From positions 1-13,688 of the forward strand of contig JAVBMB010000122.1 of the NCBI GenBank assembly GCA_031552995.1: a stretch of DNA of 13,688 nt, given 5' to 3'. Below, piece after piece: positions 1 to 5,968 of the stretch. The DNA is from JAVBMB01 sp031552995. GTDB taxonomy: Bacteria; Bacillota; Clostridia; Oscillospirales; Butyricicoccaceae. The stretch's first letter is position 1. Every line of letters starts with the position of its first letter. The notes beneath the pieces were generated by a model. That model did not search any database. It was not told the origin of the DNA and worked only from the letters and a program-made list of their open reading frames with translations. A program made the translations under genes and the position numbers.

Positions 1-1317
1 GAAATATAGCGGCACCAGCATATCGGTTACCGCCCCCTTGACCCGAAGCGTATAGTTGTTCACAGGCCATGCGATTGTCACCGCTCCGTCCACGTCGACG
101 CTGAACATATCGCCCGCCGGCGTCACCGTCACGGTTGTCCCCTCGCCCGTCTGATAGACACCGCGCACGCGGTCCATCAGCTCGTTGCCCCACACGACCG
201 CCTCGTTGCCCCTGTCCATCAGCGCCGGGTCACGGCCGGATACAAGCAGCATAGCCATCTCGGCAATCGCCGCCGCATCCACCTCAGATGTGTTGCACAG
301 CACAATGGCGGCCGTTCCGGTCTCGTAGTTCCACGCTATATGTGATGACACGCCGGGGTCATCACCGCCGTGGCCGTATACCGTCAGGTCACCCAGTGCC
401 CTCATAGTAAGGCCGAGGCCGTAGTACCCGTTCTGCCTGCACGGGATACGCGGCAGCAGCATGCTGTTTATACAGCGTGTCGATACGAGCCTGCCGCCTT
501 CTGCCATGCCGCGGCTGAGATAGAGGCGCATATACTTCTTCATGTCGTTGATTGTCGAGCGCATCGACCCCGCGCCCGGCAGCGGCGACGCGCCGTCGAT
601 AAATGTCCAGTCGCCGCGCATCTGCCCGTCGCGCAGCTGATACAAACGCGTCACATTGCCGCATTTCGGCTCATACATACATCCGCTGCGCGCCATGCCA
701 AGCGGCGCAAGGATATTTTTGTCGGCATAGTCGGCAAATGTCTCTTCCCGGCCGACACGGCGCACAAGCTCACTCATCAGCGCATAGCCGTCATTGCAAT
801 AGCTGAAGTATTCGCCCGGCTCACCAATAAGTGTCTGCGCATTGTTAAGCTTGTCAATCTGCACTTCGCCGCCCCTGACTGCCAGCGCCGCGTTATAGGC
901 ATAGTCGCATTCTTCGGATGTGACGCCGATTTCGGCGGCAAGGTCTGTCAGCAGATGCCTTTTCATCGGATAAAACCCCGCTGTGTGGCTTAGAAGATGG
1001 GCGATTGTTATGTTTTCGTACTTGAACTCCGGGATGTGCAGATTAACCTTGTCGTCCAGCCTTAGCAGCCCAAGGCCGGCAAGCTGAACGGTCGCCAGCG
1101 CGACAAACGACTTTGTCACCGACGCCAACCCGAACACGGTATCGCCGTCTATCGGCAGGTTCCGTTCGCTGTCTCTTGTGCCAAAATAATTCTCGTATAC
1201 CGTCGATCCATCGCTGCTGACTAATGCGACGGCCATGCCGACGGCACCGCCGGCCTTCATCACGCCGGCAATGTATTCCTCAAACCTGGCTATGTTCTCT
1301 GAGCGTAGTTTTTGCAT
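1..1317 (-). CDS. Serine hydrolase, beta-lactamase (class C / Pfam Beta-lactamase) family, C-terminus cut by window edge
   Basis: The frame is open from an ATG at 1317 to the left edge (439 residues, no stop seen), so the C-terminus lies outside the window. All three marks of the penicillin-recognising serine hydrolase fold are present: SVTK (nucleophile Ser66, Lys69), YCN (Tyr173-Asn175) and HGG (316-318) in place of KTG. HGG/HxG is typical of the esterase, D-aminopeptidase and EstB-like branch rather than of true AmpC. There is no signal peptide, so the enzyme should be cytoplasmic, which argues against a role in beta-lactam resistance. Residues after about 345 look like the extra C-terminal beta domain often found in this family. 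The start is fixed by AAGGAG nine bases upstream. Only 11 bp separate it from the stop of the symporter gene, and its ribosome binding site overlaps that stop, so the two are co-transcribed. It may hydrolyse an ester or amide brought in by the symporter; the substrate is unknown. Confidence 0.9.
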   Translation of the reverse strand, partial: MQKLRSENIARFEEYIAGVMKAGGAVGMAVALVSSDGSTVYENYFGTRDSERNLPIDGDTVFGLASVTKSFVALATVQLAGLGLLRLDDKVNLHIPEFKYENITIAHLLSHTAGFYPMKRHLLTDLAAEIGVTSEECDYAYNAALAVRGGEVQIDKLNNAQTLIGEPGEYFSYCNDGYALMSELVRRVGREETFADYADKNILAPLGMARSGCMYEPKCGNVTRLYQLRDGQMRGDWTFIDGASPLPGAGSMRSTINDMKKYMRLYLSRGMAEGGRLVSTRCINSMLLPRIPCRQNGYYGLGLTMRALGDLTVYGHGGDDPGVSSHIAWNYETGTAAIVLCNTSEVDAAAIAEMAMLLVSGRDPALMDRGNEAVVWGNELMDRVRGVYQTGEGTTVTVTPAGDMFSVDVDGAVTIAWPVNNYTLRVKGAVTDMLVPLYF

Positions 1318-1328
1318 AATTATGCTCC

Positions 1329-2711
1329 TTATATGCCCTTCGCGGCTTTTTCGCCCTTCATCTTAGCAACAGCCTCAACAATGTGCGACTTTGCGGCGAA
1401 AATCAGCATTATCGCCGCCATTGCCATCGGTATGATACCCATGAACGAGCTTATCGTATTCTGTGCCGACTGCGGCTGCACGGCAAGATCGGCGTTATAA
1501 CCGCTTAACTCAAGCATCAGCCCAATTGAGAAGTTGCACAGCGCCAGCCCCAGCTTCGATATCGTTGAGCTGACTGCGGATATCATGTTTTCGATGCGCC
1601 TGCCGCCGTTCCACTCTATCAGGTCGGCGATCTCGGCGCGGTTCGTTCCCATCGACACAATACTGAACGTGACGCCGACACCCATCAGCGCTCCGTTAAG
1701 AATATCCGCGATAAAGTTTGTGGGCGCAAAGACGAAAAACACCTTTGACAGTATCAGTATCAATGCCCCAAGCATCATAAGCTTCTTGCGTCCGACTTTT
1801 TTATGTACAAGGCCGACAAACGGCAAAGTAAGCATGGAGGCCAGGATATACGCGCCGAGCAGTATCGTTACCGCACCCGGGTCACGCAACACGTTTGTGG
1901 CGAAATAGACGATTGATGCCGTTACAAATATTATGCTGAAGTTATAAAACAGAGAAAACAGCGTGTTGTTTACCCATTCGCGGCTGCTGAACAGCATTTT
2001 AAGCGCGGCGCCGGTGCTGATTTTCCCGGCATTGTCCTCGATTGGTTTGACGCGCTCTTTCGTGGTGAGGTAGTGGATTATTGGGCCGATGAAGCCGATG
2101 CACGCTGCAACGAGCGCGCCCCAGAAAAAGCCTGAACGCGGGTTGATAAGGCTGCCGGCCTCATCGACGCCGCTGAGTGCGTTGATAAGCGGCCAGCAGC
2201 CGAGCGTCGCCAAAATGACTCCGACGCTTGAACCGCCCGAAATGAATGTGCTTATAGACACGCGGTCACCTGCGTTGTCTGTCGCCAGTGTCGACATCGA
2301 CCCCGACGGTATGCGCAGGAATGTGCCGAACGTGTCATAGAGCAGATAAATTACAACTGCGTAGATAAACTTCAGGTTTGCCGGCATATCGAATGCAGTG
2401 AACAGCAAAACAAAGACTATTGCTGTCGGCAGCGCAAACAGCTTTGCGTAAGGGCGCGCGATATCGCCGTTTTTAAAGCGGCGGTTTATCGAGAAATATC
2501 CGATAAGCGGGTCGTTTATGCCGTCCCATATAGTGCCGATGAGCAAAACCGTCCCCGCCAGAGCAGGGGAAATGCCAAAGACATCTGTAAGGAAGAACAG
2601 GAAAAATGTCGAAATAAAGTTCGTCGTCGCGTCAATCGACATCGAAAACGCGCTGAATCCCAGCTTTTCTTTAAGCTTAATACGCCCCTCTCGCGGCGAA
2701 TCGTTGCGCAT
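1329..2711 (-). CDS. MFS transporter, GPH (glycoside-pentoside-hexuronide:cation symporter) family
   Basis: A 460-residue polytopic membrane protein with about twelve hydrophobic segments, the normal size for MelB/XylP-type symporters. The first helix region reads KLGFSAFSMSID, followed by FFLTDVFGIS and the family motif IWDGINDPLIG (Asp63 and Asp67, matching the cation-site aspartates of MelB helix II). It should import a small solute, usually a glycoside or uronide, with Na+ or H+; the solute cannot be read from sequence. I chose the ATG at 2711 over the in-frame TTG at 2729 because GGGGTGA lies at the right distance before the ATG, whereas nothing resembling a binding site precedes the TTG. 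The gene is first in an operon with the serine hydrolase and divergent from the LysR regulator, which probably controls it. Confidence 0.9.
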   Translation of the reverse strand: MRNDSPREGRIKLKEKLGFSAFSMSIDATTNFISTFFLFFLTDVFGISPALAGTVLLIGTIWDGINDPLIGYFSINRRFKNGDIARPYAKLFALPTAIVFVLLFTAFDMPANLKFIYAVVIYLLYDTFGTFLRIPSGSMSTLATDNAGDRVSISTFISGGSSVGVILATLGCWPLINALSGVDEAGSLINPRSGFFWGALVAACIGFIGPIIHYLTTKERVKPIEDNAGKISTGAALKMLFSSREWVNNTLFSLFYNFSIIFVTASIVYFATNVLRDPGAVTILLGAYILASMLTLPFVGLVHKKVGRKKLMMLGALILILSKVFFVFAPTNFIADILNGALMGVGVTFSIVSMGTNRAEIADLIEWNGGRRIENMISAVSSTISKLGLALCNFSIGLMLELSGYNADLAVQPQSAQNTISSFMGIIPMAMAAIMLIFAAKSHIVEAVAKMKGEKAAKGI

Positions 2712-2740
2712 ATAAATCACCCCTGTCAATTATTACAACC

Positions 2741-2769
2741 ATCTTAACCCGTCATCCCGCTGCAAGCAA
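2741..2769 (-). promoter_or_regulatory. Probable sigma-A promoter of the symporter-hydrolase operon
   Basis: Read on the minus strand, TTGCTT (2764-2769) and TAAGAT (2741-2746) are separated by exactly 17 bp. This predicts a start near 2734 and a leader of about 23 nt before the ATG at 2711, just long enough for the GGGGTGA binding site. The -10 box is not perfect, as expected for a promoter that needs an activator. A weaker alternative -10 (TAATAA) lies slightly downstream. Confidence 0.5.
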
Positions 2770-2778
2770 CGGTTTTGG

Positions 2779-2801
2779 GCAGCGTTTTTTTCGATAGCTG
2801 C
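2779..2801. promoter_or_regulatory. Possible LysR-type operator dyad between divergent promoters
   Basis: GCAGC (2779-2783) and GCTGC (2797-2801) form an interrupted dyad with a T-rich centre, followed by a repeated ATAGC. Its centre lies about 55 bp before the predicted symporter start and upstream of the -35 box of the regulator gene, close to where LysR-type recognition sites usually sit. Only five base pairs match, so this rests mainly on position. Confidence 0.3.
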
Positions 2802-2821
2802 ATAGCAAAAACAGAAGCTGT

Positions 2822-2850
2822 TTGAAAACGGCCGTCTATACTGGTATAAT
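2822..2850 (+). promoter_or_regulatory. Sigma-A promoter of the LysR-type regulator gene
   Basis: TTGAAA (2822-2827) and a perfect TATAAT (2845-2850) are separated by 17 bp. The predicted start near 2857 gives a leader of about 29 nt before the GTG at 2886. It is the best promoter match in the window. Confidence 0.75.
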
Positions 2851-2885
2851 TTACTTTAAGCAGACAACCGATAGGATGTGATTGT

Positions 2886-3803
2886 GTGACACTGCGGCAA
2901 ATCCAATATGCTGTCGAGGCCGAGCGAATGGGCTCGCTTGCCGGCGCGGCAAAAACGCTGTTTATCTCTCAGTCGACACTAAGCTTTGCGATAAAAGAGC
3001 TTGAGCGTGAAATCGGCATCACTCTGTTCGAGCGTTCGCGCACCGGCATACGCGCTACCGGCGACGGTATGATATTTATAAAAAAAGCCCGCGAAGCGCT
3101 GCGCGCTGTCGGCGAGCTGGAGACTATTGTGCCGCGCTCAAGGGAGCATATCCTCCGTCTGCGAATCGCAACGGTACAGTCCGGCGTTGTTCCCCACGCG
3201 ATAAGTGCGCTTGTCTCGGAGATTGAATCACGCGGCGACGAGCTGCGGCTGCGCTGCAAAATGGGCGAGACGGTTGAGGTTATTGATCTCGTCGCAGACG
3301 ACCAGAGTGACATCGGCTTCATCTACGCCACCGAGCGGCAACAACGCCTGTGGCGTGGTATACTTGATCAGCGCGGACTGAAGTGCGAACCGCTGCTGAG
3401 GGCCGAGCTGTACATAATCCTCAGTTCTTCAGACCCATTGGCCAATGCCGGGCATCTCGAGTTCCCCGACCTTGCGGGGTATACATTTGTGTTCAGCGGC
3501 GACGGCGGACTGGACAGTTTTTCTAACCTGACCGACTACAGCGCGCAAAACTTTGACCTTAACCTGCACCCGAGATATATCGACGCACAGGACAGCGCGC
3601 TGCTGAACAACTTGCTGCGCGGAGGCCGCCGCTTCACCATCGGCCACCGCTCACCGATTCCGCACTTTTATGATGATATCTCGTTCGTGCCTATGGCCTC
3701 GCCCCAGCACGCCGATTTGATGGCGGTGTATCAGGCCGGGCAAGCGGCCGGCACCGCGCAAAAAAGGCTTACGGAAATCCTGAGGGAAATCGGCAGCATA
3801 TAA
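2886..3803 (+). CDS. LysR family transcriptional regulator
   Basis: A 305-residue protein of standard LysR length. Residues 1-60 are the winged helix-turn-helix, with the signature AAKTLFISQSTLSFAIKELE (21-40) followed by IGITLFERSRTG. Residues from about 90 to 300 form the periplasmic-binding-protein-like effector domain. The start is GTG: no in-frame ATG is available upstream, and a modest AGGA lies about ten bases before. The gene is divergent from the symporter-serine hydrolase operon across 174 bp holding promoters for both sides, so it most likely activates that operon in response to the imported solute or a product, and may repress itself. It ends ten bases before a long hairpin terminator. 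The effector is not predictable. Confidence 0.93.
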   Translation: MTLRQIQYAVEAERMGSLAGAAKTLFISQSTLSFAIKELEREIGITLFERSRTGIRATGDGMIFIKKAREALRAVGELETIVPRSREHILRLRIATVQSGVVPHAISALVSEIESRGDELRLRCKMGETVEVIDLVADDQSDIGFIYATERQQRLWRGILDQRGLKCEPLLRAELYIILSSSDPLANAGHLEFPDLAGYTFVFSGDGGLDSFSNLTDYSAQNFDLNLHPRYIDAQDSALLNNLLRGGRRFTIGHRSPIPHFYDDISFVPMASPQHADLMAVYQAGQAAGTAQKRLTEILREIGSI

Positions 3804-3813
3804 AGCAATATAT

Positions 3814-3860
3814 AAACGGATAAATAGCGGCGGGCATTGCCCGCCGCTATTTATCCGTTT
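3814..3860. terminator. Long perfect hairpin terminator after the LysR gene
   Basis: Two 22-nt arms (3814-3835 and 3839-3860) pair perfectly around an ATT loop. The GC-rich core (GCGGCGGGC) lies next to the loop and the outer arms are AT-rich. On the plus strand the stem runs into TTTT, on the minus strand into TTTATA, so it may work both ways. The stop codon of the convergent 70-aa gene (3847) lies inside the right arm. Confidence 0.8.
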
Positions 3861-4059
3861 TGCGCCCCGCACATGTGTCGTCCCGCGGTAAGTCCGCCGT
3901 AAACAACGCGTGTCCGGCGTATTTTTCGTTTAGCATCCGCGCCGCAAGCTGTGTCGCCACACGCATGCGCTGAACGCATGTCATGCTGTCGATGCTTTGC
4001 CACTCGCCGTCGACAATTATCCCCGACTCAACCGTAATCGGCTCTTTTCTCCCCGCCAT
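3847..4059 (-). CDS. Small hypothetical protein (70 aa) divergent from the first serine recombinase
   Basis: I do not recognise a named family. The start is decided by a strong GAGGTGAT binding site placed correctly before the ATG at 4059; an in-frame TTG at 4077 has none. The protein begins MAGRKEPITVESGIIVDGEW, then has a predicted helical middle (RMRVATQLAARMLNEKY) and a charged tail ending AGRKTDK. It has no membrane segment or signal peptide. It is transcribed away from the recombinase at 4161 across 101 bp, so the two may share a control region, and it converges on the LysR gene with its last codons inside the terminator hairpin. That overlap could mean the original C-terminus was replaced by flanking DNA at an element boundary. 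A role as an accessory or regulator of the recombinase is only a guess from position. Confidence 0.6.
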   Translation of the reverse strand: MAGRKEPITVESGIIVDGEWQSIDSMTCVQRMRVATQLAARMLNEKYAGHALFTADLPRDDTCAGRKTDK

Positions 4060-4160
4060 ATAATCACCTCTATCCAAGGCTATTCACCGCGCGCTGAATA
4101 TATGCGGCATCATGCGCTTGCGGCAAATCATAGATATTACCAGACAGGAGGTGCAGTTAT

Positions 4161-5609
4161 ATGCCCGACGCGAAAGCCGCCGCCGCGTATATTCGCGTAT
4201 CCACTGATGACCAGACAGAATACTCCCCTGACGCTCAGCGCCGCGCGATTTTTACATGGGCGGCGAACAACGGATATATTATTTCCGAGGAACACATCTA
4301 TACAGACGAGGGCATTTCGGGACGCAGCGCCGACCGGCGCCCGGCATTTATGCGCATGATTTCCTGCGCAAAAGGTTATTCTAAGCCGTTTGAGGCTATA
4401 CTTGTACACCGCTTTGACCGCTTTGCGCGAAGCCGAGAGGACAGTGTCGTGTATAAATCTCTTTTGCGGCGCGAGTGCGGCGTGCGTGTAATATCAGTCA
4501 CCGAATCGGTTGAGGACGATAAGTTCTCACTGATTCTTGAGGCGATGCTTGAGGCGATGGCCGAATATTACAGCATAAACCTTGGCGAAGAGGTAAAAAA
4601 AGGCATGACCGAAAAGCATCTGCGCGGCGAAAATCAAACATCGCCTCCGTTTGGCTATACGGTATTTGACGGGCAACTTGTCGTATCTGCTGACGAAGCG
4701 GCATTTGTGCGCGCCGTATTTGAAAAGTTTGTATCGGGCGACAGCTATCACAACATAGCGCAGTGGCTTAACGCCGCAGGCGTAAAAACACGGCGCGGCA
4801 ACCGGTTCGAAGCCCGTGCCGTGAAATATATACTTGGCAATCCGGCATATTCCGGCAAGCTTCGCTGGAACCCTGTCAGGCGAAGCCGCGCAGCGGACGA
4901 CCCCGGCACAGTCGTCGTCACCGGGCGTCACGAAGCCATAATTGATGACGAGCTTTGGCGCCTTGCGCAAAAGCGGATTGGCGACGCTGCGCGTGACGCG
5001 CGGCCAAAAGCAAAGAGCAGCGGCGTGCATGACTGGCTATCCGGCCTGGTTTGCTGCTGCGAATGCGGCGAGACAATGGTTTTTGTCAAGCCGCACTACC
5101 GTAAATGCAACGGCTATGCGCACGGCAGATGCCGGCACTCTCAGCACGTTGCCGACGAAAAGCTGAAAGAGGCGCTGCTGTCGCGCCTAAGGCGTGATTT
5201 GATGCACCGGCATGGCATTACCTATAAGACGCTTGATATTGGTAAAAAGCGAAACGAAGAAGGAGCGCTTAAGCGAAGCCTTGGTCAGACCGACCGCAGG
5301 CTGCATCGGGCGCAGACCGCCATGCTGGACGGCACGCTTAAGCCCGACGAATATCTCGAAATCAAATCGAAGCTGCAATGCGAGGCTGAGGGGATTAAAA
5401 ACGCCCTTGCCGCGCTCGGGGCTTCGCCTGACGGCAAGGACACGCAGGCCGGCATTCTGCGCGATTTAAGCGACCCCGCTTCTATACTTTGCGGCGATAC
5501 GCCGGAAGATATGAAGCGACGCGCCGCGCTGGGCATCATCGCCGGCTGTGTATGGAGCCGCGACAAAAACCTGCTGCGCATCACATATCGGCTTGACTCC
5601 TTGGCATAA
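4161..5609 (+). CDS. Large serine recombinase (site-specific integrase), first of two
   Basis: A 482-residue large serine recombinase. The catalytic N-terminal resolvase domain (about 1-150) carries YIRVSTDDQ with nucleophile Ser14, the motif YTDEGISGRS and the arginines of HRFDRFAR. The Recombinase domain follows (PPFGYTVFDG to about 275), then a zinc ribbon with Cys299/Cys302 and Cys316/Cys324, and a coiled-coil region at about 365-415 that in this family controls synapsis. All key residues are present and the frame is intact, so it should be active in joining short attP and attB sites. The start is fixed by AGGAGGTG nine bases before the ATG. It is quite different in sequence from the recombinase at 5965 and so is not a recent duplicate. 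A cotJC relic begins 23 bp after its stop, where the attachment site of such an integrase would be expected. Confidence 0.95.
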   Translation: MPDAKAAAAYIRVSTDDQTEYSPDAQRRAIFTWAANNGYIISEEHIYTDEGISGRSADRRPAFMRMISCAKGYSKPFEAILVHRFDRFARSREDSVVYKSLLRRECGVRVISVTESVEDDKFSLILEAMLEAMAEYYSINLGEEVKKGMTEKHLRGENQTSPPFGYTVFDGQLVVSADEAAFVRAVFEKFVSGDSYHNIAQWLNAAGVKTRRGNRFEARAVKYILGNPAYSGKLRWNPVRRSRAADDPGTVVVTGRHEAIIDDELWRLAQKRIGDAARDARPKAKSSGVHDWLSGLVCCCECGETMVFVKPHYRKCNGYAHGRCRHSQHVADEKLKEALLSRLRRDLMHRHGITYKTLDIGKKRNEEGALKRSLGQTDRRLHRAQTAMLDGTLKPDEYLEIKSKLQCEAEGIKNALAALGASPDGKDTQAGILRDLSDPASILCGDTPEDMKRRAALGIIAGCVWSRDKNLLRITYRLDSLA

Positions 5610-5632
5610 AAAACCGTAGCCGCATACCGTCA

Positions 5633-5731
5633 GGCGGGCCGGACGGCGAACTGGGCGCGTCGATGCGCTACCTCAGCCAGCGCTTTGCAATGCCCTACCG
5701 CAGCGTCGCGGGTGTGCTGACGGATGTAGGT
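5633..5731 (+). pseudogene. cotJC: Internal fragment of spore coat / manganese-catalase family gene cotJC
   Basis: Read in the frame of 5633, these 33 codons give GGPDGELGAS, MRYLSQRF, AMPYRSVAG and VLTDVG in succession. This closely matches the conserved region of clostridial CotJC (recalled consensus QYGGPDGELGASMRYLSQRY followed by a LTDIGTEELAHLEM segment). Similarity stops sharply on both sides: codons before GGPDGE do not encode the expected QY and are preceded by a TAG, and after VLTDVG the expected TEE is replaced by unrelated IYVTKR and then a stop. There is no start codon or ribosome binding site. CotJC is a di-metal, ferritin-fold catalase-like protein of the spore coat; intact it has about 190 residues, so roughly one sixth is left. 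It lies in the 194-bp gap between the two recombinase units, in their orientation, and fits a relic attachment site or a scar of successive insertions and deletions. The homology is by memory, not by a database search. Confidence 0.82.
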
Positions 5732-5792
5732 ATATACGTTACAAAAAGGCATATATATCAATCACCGGCACGCCCTGGATGCGCGGATGTAG
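5721..5792 (+). repeat. Direct 9-bp repeat CGGATGTAG bracketing the segment after the cotJC relic
   Basis: CGGATGTAG occurs at 5721-5729, inside the codons for the end of the cotJC relic, and again at 5784-5792, just before the ribosome binding site of the 54-aa gene. The 54 bp between are AT-rich (for example GGCATATATATCAATC). This could be the trace of a recombination event, or chance. Confidence 0.3.
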
Positions 5793-5803
5793 CGAGGTGA
5801 CAT

Positions 5804-5968
5804 ATGAATGCAATTTTACCGGACATTACTCTAAAGCCGTCCGAGCTAAAGGCGCTTGAGCTGGCAGCCAAACTGGGGATATGTGTTGAGCTGCACCGGC
5901 GCGGACTGCTGACTGAGGCTGAGCTTGCCGTGCTTTCCGACAAATACCGCGTCGGCCTTCCGTCATGA
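5804..5968 (+). CDS. Small SHOCT-like protein (54 aa) translationally coupled to the second recombinase
   Basis: A 54-residue protein starting at the ATG at 5804 after GAGGTGA. It begins MNAILPDITLKPSELKALEL and ends with a helix-turn-helix-like stretch, LHRRGLLTEAEL then AVLSDKYRV. The pattern of hydrophobic positions around G-L-L-T-E-A-E-L resembles the short SHOCT domain, a helical module often found near recombinases and phage genes; this is a resemblance and not a firm assignment. Its TGA overlaps the ATG of the second recombinase as ATGA, so the two proteins should be made together in a set ratio. That makes it a candidate partner, for example a directionality factor. It has no catalytic motif, membrane segment or signal. 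Confidence 0.72.
   Translation: MNAILPDITLKPSELKALELAAKLGICVELHRRGLLTEAELAVLSDKYRVGLPS

Noticed and set aside
370..993. A 207-codon plus-strand open frame at the left edge
   Set aside because: It lies fully antisense to the serine hydrolase gene, whose catalytic motifs are all in place on the other strand.
1329..2729. Longer symporter starting at the TTG at 2729
   Set aside because: The GGGGTGA binding site for the ATG at 2711 lies inside this extension, and the TTG has no site of its own.
4070..4156. A 28-codon minus-strand frame ending in NSLG just before the ribosome binding site of the 70-aa gene, like the tail of an upstream operon gene
   Set aside because: It has no start codon, opens directly after a TAA and lies in the promoter-bearing gap before recombinase 1. 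I could not match it to any family, so it may be chance.
5627..5646. CCGTC/GACGG hairpin as a terminator of recombinase 1
   Set aside because: Only a 5-bp stem with a 10-nt loop and no U-tract, and it falls within the first codons of the cotJC relic.
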